Shown: positions 6,339-10,319 of the stretch, one piece after another
Layout of the letters: every line of letters begins with the position of its first letter
Position numbering within the stretch: position 1 is the stretch's first letter
Source: JBAXRT01 sp037131065
Lineage (GTDB): Bacteria > Bacteroidota > Bacteroidia > Bacteroidales > FEN-979
Assembly: GCA_037131065.1 (NCBI GenBank)
Contig: JBAXRT010000108.1
Coordinates: 1 to 10,319, forward strand
DNA: 10,319 bases
Direction: 5' to 3'
Notes under the pieces: generated by a model
Database searches by the model: none
What the model saw: the letters and a program-made list of their open reading frames with translations, nothing else
What the model was told of the DNA's origin: nothing
Position numbers and translations under genes: made by a program

Positions 6339-7534
6339 TCATTGTTTGCATTGCTTGCATTAACTGCCAGCGCTGCATAGAATGCCGACGCTGCCACCAG
6401 ATCGCTTACCGGGATTTTTTCATCCGGTGCATGGGCCAGGACTTCATTGCCGGGACCGAAACCGATGATGGGAATCTCATAAATCCCGTTGATCACGACA
6501 CCGTTGGTTGAGAAGGTCCACTTGTCTGTGATCGGTTTTTTTCCAAACAGATCCGAGAATGTCCTCTCCGCCAGGGTGACAAATGGATCATCCTTCTCCA
6601 TTTTCCATGTCGGATAATATTTCTCCATTCCATAACGAAGTCCTGTATATCCCTTTTCATCGTAGTTTAAGACTTTGATGGCAGCATCCATCCCATTTAC
6701 AATCTCTGCAATCTCCGATACAGCCGATTCCTTCGTCTCTCCCCAGGTAAGTCTCCGGTCGAGGTGGATCCTGGCGTAATCGGCCACAGCACAAAGCGAC
6801 GGACTTCCCGAGACCATTTCGGTTACCGTGACTGAGCCTTTGCCCAGGAATTCATCCGGCTTCAGGCGGTCATTCAGTTTTTCAATCTCCCGGCAGGCAT
6901 GAGCGGCCATATAGATGGCATTTTTTCCCCTTTCAGGGGCAGAACCATGGGATGACAAACCGCGGAATTCAATCTCGATCTCCATCCTTCCCCGCTGCCC
7001 GCGGTAGATCTGAAGGTTAGTCGGTTCGGTCACTACAACAAGGTCAGGGCGGAGTTTCTCCTCTTCCACCAGGTATTTCCAGCAAAGCCCGTCACAATCC
7101 TCCTCGATCACCGTTCCTGTGAACAGAACAGTAAGATCATCAGGAACTCCAATCTCTTTCAGGATCCTGCCGGCTGTGACGAATGCTGCGACACCACCTT
7201 TCTGATCAACGGTTCCTCGTCCGTAAACATATCCATCGCTGATCTCCCCCGAAAAGGGATCCTTTGACCAGTTGGCTAGGTTTCCGCTGTCAACGGTATC
7301 GATATGTCCGTCGAATACCAGGATTTTCTTTCCTTTCCCGATCCGGCCGATGACATTTCCCAGTCCGTCGATACGGGCTTCGTCGAAGCCGGCTTCATTC
7401 ATCTGGCGCAATAACTCACCCGCCACCTCCTTCTCCTGCGTGCTCAGGGAGCGGATTTTAACTAATTCAGAGAGATTCCGGGAGGTATACCCTGAATAAT
7501 CCACAGCAAGTTTATTGATCTTTGGTAGCATCAT
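6326..7534 (-). CDS. ygeY: YgeY-type M20-family metallohydrolase
   Basis: A 402-residue cytoplasmic M20 peptidase/deacylase-family enzyme that matches E. coli YgeY (403 residues, TIGR03526 'selenium metabolism hydrolase') end to end as I recall it. Numbered from the upstream TTG at 7555, the motifs are DGHIDTV (H84, D86), GRGTVDQKGG (D117), VIEEDCDGLCW (E151/E152), TEPT (E177), YRGQRGRMEI, SSHGSAPERGKNA (H203), CAVAD, DRRLTWGET, WTFSTNGV and GFGPGNEVLAHAPDE (H376). All expected metal and catalytic residues are therefore present. I start it at the ATG at 7534 because this gives the family length; the frame stays open to the TTG at 7555, which would add 7 residues. It is the first - strand gene of the ygeY-ygeW group. 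Its role is probably hydrolysis of an amide or ureido intermediate of purine breakdown (inferred from the cluster). The final residues NDLIP are encoded by the palindromic element. Confidence 0.92.
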   Translation of the reverse strand: MMLPKINKLAVDYSGYTSRNLSELVKIRSLSTQEKEVAGELLRQMNEAGFDEARIDGLGNVIGRIGKGKKILVFDGHIDTVDSGNLANWSKDPFSGEISDGYVYGRGTVDQKGGVAAFVTAGRILKEIGVPDDLTVLFTGTVIEEDCDGLCWKYLVEEEKLRPDLVVVTEPTNLQIYRGQRGRMEIEIEFRGLSSHGSAPERGKNAIYMAAHACREIEKLNDRLKPDEFLGKGSVTVTEMVSGSPSLCAVADYARIHLDRRLTWGETKESAVSEIAEIVNGMDAAIKVLNYDEKGYTGLRYGMEKYYPTWKMEKDDPFVTLAERTFSDLFGKKPITDKWTFSTNGVVINGIYEIPIIGFGPGNEVLAHAPDEKIPVSDLVAASAFYAALAVNASNANNDLIP

Positions 7535-7583
7535 TTCACTGGTTAATGGTTGCAAAAAATACAGGCCTAGATTTCCTGCTCAC

Positions 7584-7627
7584 CTGAATGGCTGGTTTCA
7601 TATTTCTTCAGCCATACAGAAATTCAG
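7584..7627. promoter_or_regulatory. Nested inverted repeat in the divergent ygeY / response-regulator intergenic region
   Basis: ATGGCTG (7588-7594) pairs with CAGCCAT (7609-7615), 14 bases apart and about two helical turns between centres. Outer CTGAAT (7584-7589) pairs with ATTCAG (7622-7627). It lies 50-93 bases upstream of the ygeY ATG, a suitable place for an operator or a leader hairpin. No regulator is known and chance is possible. The rest of 7535-7760 holds no gene that I can see. Confidence 0.3.
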
Positions 7628-7732
7628 CGGGTAAAGTTACAAAAGGAAAATTGATTGATGCATCTGAAAATCTCAGGCTAAGCAAGTGCAGGAATTTTAA
7701 CACAATCATTTTCCTGTTAAGTAAATATGATG

Positions 7733-7740
7733 TAAATTTG
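7733..7740 (+). promoter_or_regulatory. Candidate Bacteroidota-type -7 box upstream of the response regulator
   Basis: TAAATTTG matches the Bacteroidota housekeeping -7 consensus TAnnTTTG exactly, 20 bases before the ATG at 7761. The -33 element is weak: CCTG at 7713-7716 with a 16-base spacer instead of TTG/TTTG. A short leader of roughly 15 bases is predicted. Confidence 0.4.
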
Positions 7741-7746
7741 GAAAAA

Positions 7747-7762
7747 ATTCCGGTGCCGGAAT
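7747..7762 (+). promoter_or_regulatory. Inverted repeat across the response-regulator start codon
   Basis: ATTCCGG (7747-7753) and CCGGAAT (7756-7762) are perfect arms around TG. The right arm includes the A and T of the start codon at 7761. It could be a protein operator just after the promoter. As RNA it could only fold with a strained two-base loop, opening to a larger loop. Significance is uncertain. Confidence 0.35.
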
Positions 7763-8144
7763 GATAAGGATTCTATTCATTGATGATGATCCTGCCTATG
7801 CAGAGGAGATGAAATTCCTTCTCAAGCAAAACGGGTTTGATGTCGTTACGGCCAACGACGGACAGGATGCATTCGGCATGGTCAAGGAACATCATTTCGA
7901 CCTGGTAATCACCGATATGCTGATGAACAAAAGCCATGGCATGGAGGTGATCGCTCATATGCGGGAATTCTATCCAAAGATAAAAATCATCACGATCTCT
8001 GGTGGCGGATGGGCCTCACCTGCGTTTCACCTTGATTCGGCGAGACTGTTCGGTTCCGACGGTTGCCTGGCGAAACCTTTTAAGATTGAAGTGCTCCTGA
8101 AGGAGATCCGGCGGGTAATGACTATTTCCGACAGGAATCCCTGA
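7761..8144 (+). CDS. Single-domain response regulator (stand-alone receiver)
   Basis: A 127-residue protein that is one receiver domain with no output domain. The acidic pocket is IDDD (D8-D10), the phosphoacceptor is D52 in LVITDML, the switch position is Ser80 (IITISGG) in place of the usual Thr/Ser, and the conserved Lys is K105 in CLAKPF. After D52 the usual M-P pair reads M-N (N56), so the conserved Pro is missing. The SGGG...LGSDGCLAKPF pattern occurs in other stand-alone receivers. With no DNA-binding domain it probably relays phosphate or acts by protein contact, perhaps with the kinases encoded on the opposite strand to its right. It is divergent from ygeY and converges on the receiver-kinase gene with a 10-base gap. 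A possible -7 box lies at 7733-7740 and a dyad covers the start codon. Confidence 0.92.
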   Translation: MIRILFIDDDPAYAEEMKFLLKQNGFDVVTANDGQDAFGMVKEHHFDLVITDMLMNKSHGMEVIAHMREFYPKIKIITISGGGWASPAFHLDSARLFGSDGCLAKPFKIEVLLKEIRRVMTISDRNP

Positions 8145-8154
8145 AGCATAAAAT

Positions 8155-9231
8155 TTACTCGCCGGGAAGGATTACAGTGACCTTTGTTCCGCTTCCCGGT
8201 GTGCTTTCGATGCTCATCTCCCCATTGAACAGTTTGACGATACGCTTTGTGATGGCAAGTCCAAGCCCCGATCCCTGCTGTTCATGAATATCCCTTCCAA
8301 ACTGCATAAAGGCACCAATCTTTTGTATCTCCTCAACCGAAATTCCCCTGCCGAGGTCCTCCACTATCAGCCTGTAGGAGCCGTCATGACTGCCGCAACT
8401 AATAAAGATCCTGGATTTTGCATTTGAAAATTTGAATGCATTGTCGGCAAGTTCCTCTACGATCTTACCGAATTCAATCTCCGGTATGAGCACAGTGCCT
8501 GGTTCAAGGGTGATCTCAAGGTCTCTCTCCCTGTCGTATTTTGTTGCGACAGTAAATGCATGTCTTTCGATGACCTCTCCGGGGTTTTCAAGCCTGAAAT
8601 GACGGGTTTCGTTCCCGGTCTTTAACTCAAGTTGCGCATAGAGAAGATAATTCTGGATAAGCCGGTACAGCCTCATGCCGCTGTTATAGATTCGTTCGCC
8701 TATCTCCGGAAGTTCTTCCATCGTAAACGATTCAGGGTAATCCCTGAACATCTGCCCGAAGCCAAGAATTCCGTTCAGGGGGGTCCGGAGCTCATGTGGC
8801 AGACTGACAATCAGGTTTTTCCTGAGTTCCTGCATGGCAGCATCCGCATGTTCCTGTTGATCGTCCGACTTTTTCAGCCTTGTCCTCACCGCCTTGAGTA
8901 GTTCGTCCCGTGTAAAAGGCTTTGTAATGTAATCGTCAGCGCCAAGTTCCATTCCTGCCCTTACCTGTCCCCTTTCAGAAAGAGCAGTCATGAAAAGAAA
9001 CGGGATAAGCCTGGTGGCAGGCCTGGATCTGATAATTTCAAGCACTCCGTTACCGTCCATTTCCGGCATCATAATGTCGCACAGGATGAGATCGGGCAAG
9101 TGTTTCATTGCCATTTCGATGCCCTCGATCCCGTTCGCTGCCGAACAGGGTTCATATCCTTCAAAGAGGAACCAGTCGCAGATCTCTTCCCTGAGTGGCG
9201 CGTTGTCTTCGATGATCAGTATCTTTTTCAT
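8155..9231 (-). CDS. Response regulator-histidine kinase fusion (REC-HisKA-HATPase)
   Basis: A 358-residue soluble protein with the receiver first and the kinase second. Receiver (about 1-120): acidic pocket EDN (8-10), phospho-Asp D52 in LILCDIMMPEMDG, Thr82 and Lys104 in DDYITKPF. A short linker (about 121-138) leads to HisKA with phospho-His H146 in SLPHELRTPLNGILGF. HATPase_c (about 250-357): N-box ELADNAFKFSNA (N264), G1 box EDLGRGIS (291-297) and G2 box GSGLGLAITKRIV (320-332). There is no membrane segment or other sensor domain, so input comes by phosphorylation of the receiver and output is kinase or phosphatase activity. Its start is 11 bases downstream of the stop of the PAS-kinase gene, so the two are very likely an operon and may form a relay. 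The target is not identifiable here. Confidence 0.93.
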   Translation of the reverse strand: MKKILIIEDNAPLREEICDWFLFEGYEPCSAANGIEGIEMAMKHLPDLILCDIMMPEMDGNGVLEIIRSRPATRLIPFLFMTALSERGQVRAGMELGADDYITKPFTRDELLKAVRTRLKKSDDQQEHADAAMQELRKNLIVSLPHELRTPLNGILGFGQMFRDYPESFTMEELPEIGERIYNSGMRLYRLIQNYLLYAQLELKTGNETRHFRLENPGEVIERHAFTVATKYDRERDLEITLEPGTVLIPEIEFGKIVEELADNAFKFSNAKSRIFISCGSHDGSYRLIVEDLGRGISVEEIQKIGAFMQFGRDIHEQQGSGLGLAITKRIVKLFNGEMSIESTPGSGTKVTVILPGE

Positions 9232-9242
9232 GAATGTTGTAA

Positions 9243-10319
9243 TTATGGAATTTGCCGTATTGATTCCACAGAGAGTGGGAGGTTGACTGTGAACAGTGTA
9301 CCTGCATTTATTTTACTCCTGACGTTTATCTTGCCTGCATGCCTGATAACCGACTCCTTCACAATGTTCAGCCCAAGTCCCGTTCCTGAAAAATTCCCGG
9401 CGTTGGATGCCCTGAAGAATGGCTCAAACAGGTGCTTAATATCATCTTTCGGAATCCCTATTCCCTGGTCCCTGACCATAAGTGTGAAACGATTCTTTTC
9501 CTGGCGTATCTTCACTGTTACCCGTTTCCCGGGTTCTGTATATTTCATTGCATTGGACAACAGGTTTGTGATTACCATCCTCATCTTTTTCTTATCCAGG
9601 TACACATTGACAGGATCTGCTCCCGGATTGAATTCAATCTTTGGCAGTTCACCAGGTCTGTTCCGGAACTCATCAATGATCTCCCCGCACATCAGTGCAA
9701 TATCAAACATTTCGGGTTCGAGGGCTTTGTCCTTTGCCTGTATCTTCGACAAGTGTAGAATCTCTTCAATGATCTTATTAAGTTGCCCTACCTGGTTTTT
9801 GATCTTATCGAGACGTTGTTCACGTTGTTCGGCCGACATCCGATCCCAGTAGGAACTGAGTGACTCACTTGATGCAAGAATAGTCGCCAGCGGCGTACGG
9901 AACTCATGCGATGCAACTGAAATGAATTTCGTTTTCAGCTCATTGAGCTCTTTCTCGCGTTCAATGGCCTCGAAAAGGGATTGTTCCAGTTTTTTGCGCC
10001 CCGATATATCCATCGAATAGGCGGATACTCCGATCACCTCTCCTTGTTTATCGACCACGGGAAACTTGAACTTTTCATACCAGACAATATTGCCGTCAAC
10101 CGTCTTGTATTCTTCAACGACAAGCGGTGAGCGTGATTGAATAACATGCAGATCCTCCTTTTGATAATAGTCCGCCTCCTCCCTTGTGAGAAAATCGAAG
10201 TCGGATTTGCCGATCACACTGTCAACATCCGTCAGGTTGGAAACCTTAAGGAACTGATCATTCCGGTCATTTACCAGCAGGAATTTTCCTTCAATGTCCT
10301 TCATCCAGAACATGCCCGG
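9243..10319 (-). CDS. PAS-domain sensor histidine kinase (N-terminus beyond the window)
   Basis: The 3' portion (358 codons) of a kinase gene running off the right edge; the frame stays open to the last base, with PG before a Met at 10313. That Met lies inside the PAS motif PGMFWMKDIEGKFLLVN, so the real start is upstream. Numbered from that Met, PAS covers about 1-105, ending in IVWYEKFKFPVVDKQGEVIG and the usual MDISGRKKLEQ exit. A coiled linker leads to HisKA with H136 in SVASHEFRTPLATIL. HATPase_c has N254 in NLLSNAMKYTEPGK, G1 DQGIGIP (282-288), F-box LFEPFFRA and G2 GTGLGLNIVKE (310-320). All catalytic boxes are intact. No transmembrane helix lies in the visible part. Further PAS domains or a membrane region may lie upstream. 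The gene is followed after 11 bases by the receiver-kinase gene. Confidence 0.93.
   Translation of the reverse strand, partial: PGMFWMKDIEGKFLLVNDRNDQFLKVSNLTDVDSVIGKSDFDFLTREEADYYQKEDLHVIQSRSPLVVEEYKTVDGNIVWYEKFKFPVVDKQGEVIGVSAYSMDISGRKKLEQSLFEAIEREKELNELKTKFISVASHEFRTPLATILASSESLSSYWDRMSAEQREQRLDKIKNQVGQLNKIIEEILHLSKIQAKDKALEPEMFDIALMCGEIIDEFRNRPGELPKIEFNPGADPVNVYLDKKKMRMVITNLLSNAMKYTEPGKRVTVKIRQEKNRFTLMVRDQGIGIPKDDIKHLFEPFFRASNAGNFSGTGLGLNIVKESVIRHAGKINVRSKINAGTLFTVNLPLSVESIRQIP

Noticed and set aside
8145..8154. Terminator between the convergent response regulator and receiver-kinase genes
   Set aside because: Only 10 bases and no hairpin is visible around the junction.
9100..9852. Plus-strand open frame of 250 codons opposite the two kinase genes
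   Set aside because: It spans two real kinase genes and their junction; its low-complexity Ser/Phe/Ile-rich translation is typical of antisense reading of a kinase gene.

Overview
The window reads as chromosomal DNA of a bacterium of the Bacteroidota type, probably an anaerobe or facultative anaerobe. Taxonomy is an inference from three things: the style of the secreted S9A prolyl oligopeptidase, a TAnnTTTG-type -7 box upstream of one gene, and weak or absent Shine-Dalgarno sequences. No rRNA, tRNA, CRISPR array, transposase or phage gene was found.

Layout. Bases 1-203 are the 3' end of a gene whose product ends in a receiver domain (probably a hybrid sensor kinase, + strand). One base later starts ssnA (205-1467, +), then hyuA (1475-2821, +). 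A long hairpin made of 7-base repeats separates hyuA from a convergent, exported prolyl oligopeptidase (2877-4946, -). Further right on the - strand are ygeW (5065-6246) and ygeY (6326-7534), read in the order ygeY, ygeW, oligopeptidase. A 226-base divergent intergenic region (7535-7760) follows. The right end is signalling genes: a single-domain response regulator (7761-8144, +), then on the - strand a receiver-histidine kinase fusion (8155-9231) and a PAS-histidine kinase cut by the window edge (9243-10319).

How the genes fit together. SsnA, a HyuA-type cyclic amidohydrolase, the YgeW carbamoyltransferase and the YgeY M20 hydrolase are the set that in E. coli lies in the ygeW-ygeX-ygeY-hyuA ... 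ygfK-ssnA region. That set was long labelled 'selenium metabolism' and was more recently tied to anaerobic purine/uric acid breakdown. A plausible flow is ring opening of a purine-derived heterocycle by SsnA/HyuA, hydrolysis by YgeY, and release of a carbamoyl group as carbamoyl phosphate by YgeW. The usual partners ygeX, ygfK, xanthine dehydrogenase subunits and carbamate kinase are not in this window.

The most unusual non-coding feature is a family of heptameric repeats at gene 3' ends (2803-2835, 2844-2874, 5046-5077). They have one orientation relative to the upstream gene and supply the real stop codons of hyuA and ygeW. A different palindromic element (6288-6338) supplies the stop codon of ygeY. 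Two-component genes flank the catabolic block on both sides, which suggests but does not prove signal-controlled expression.
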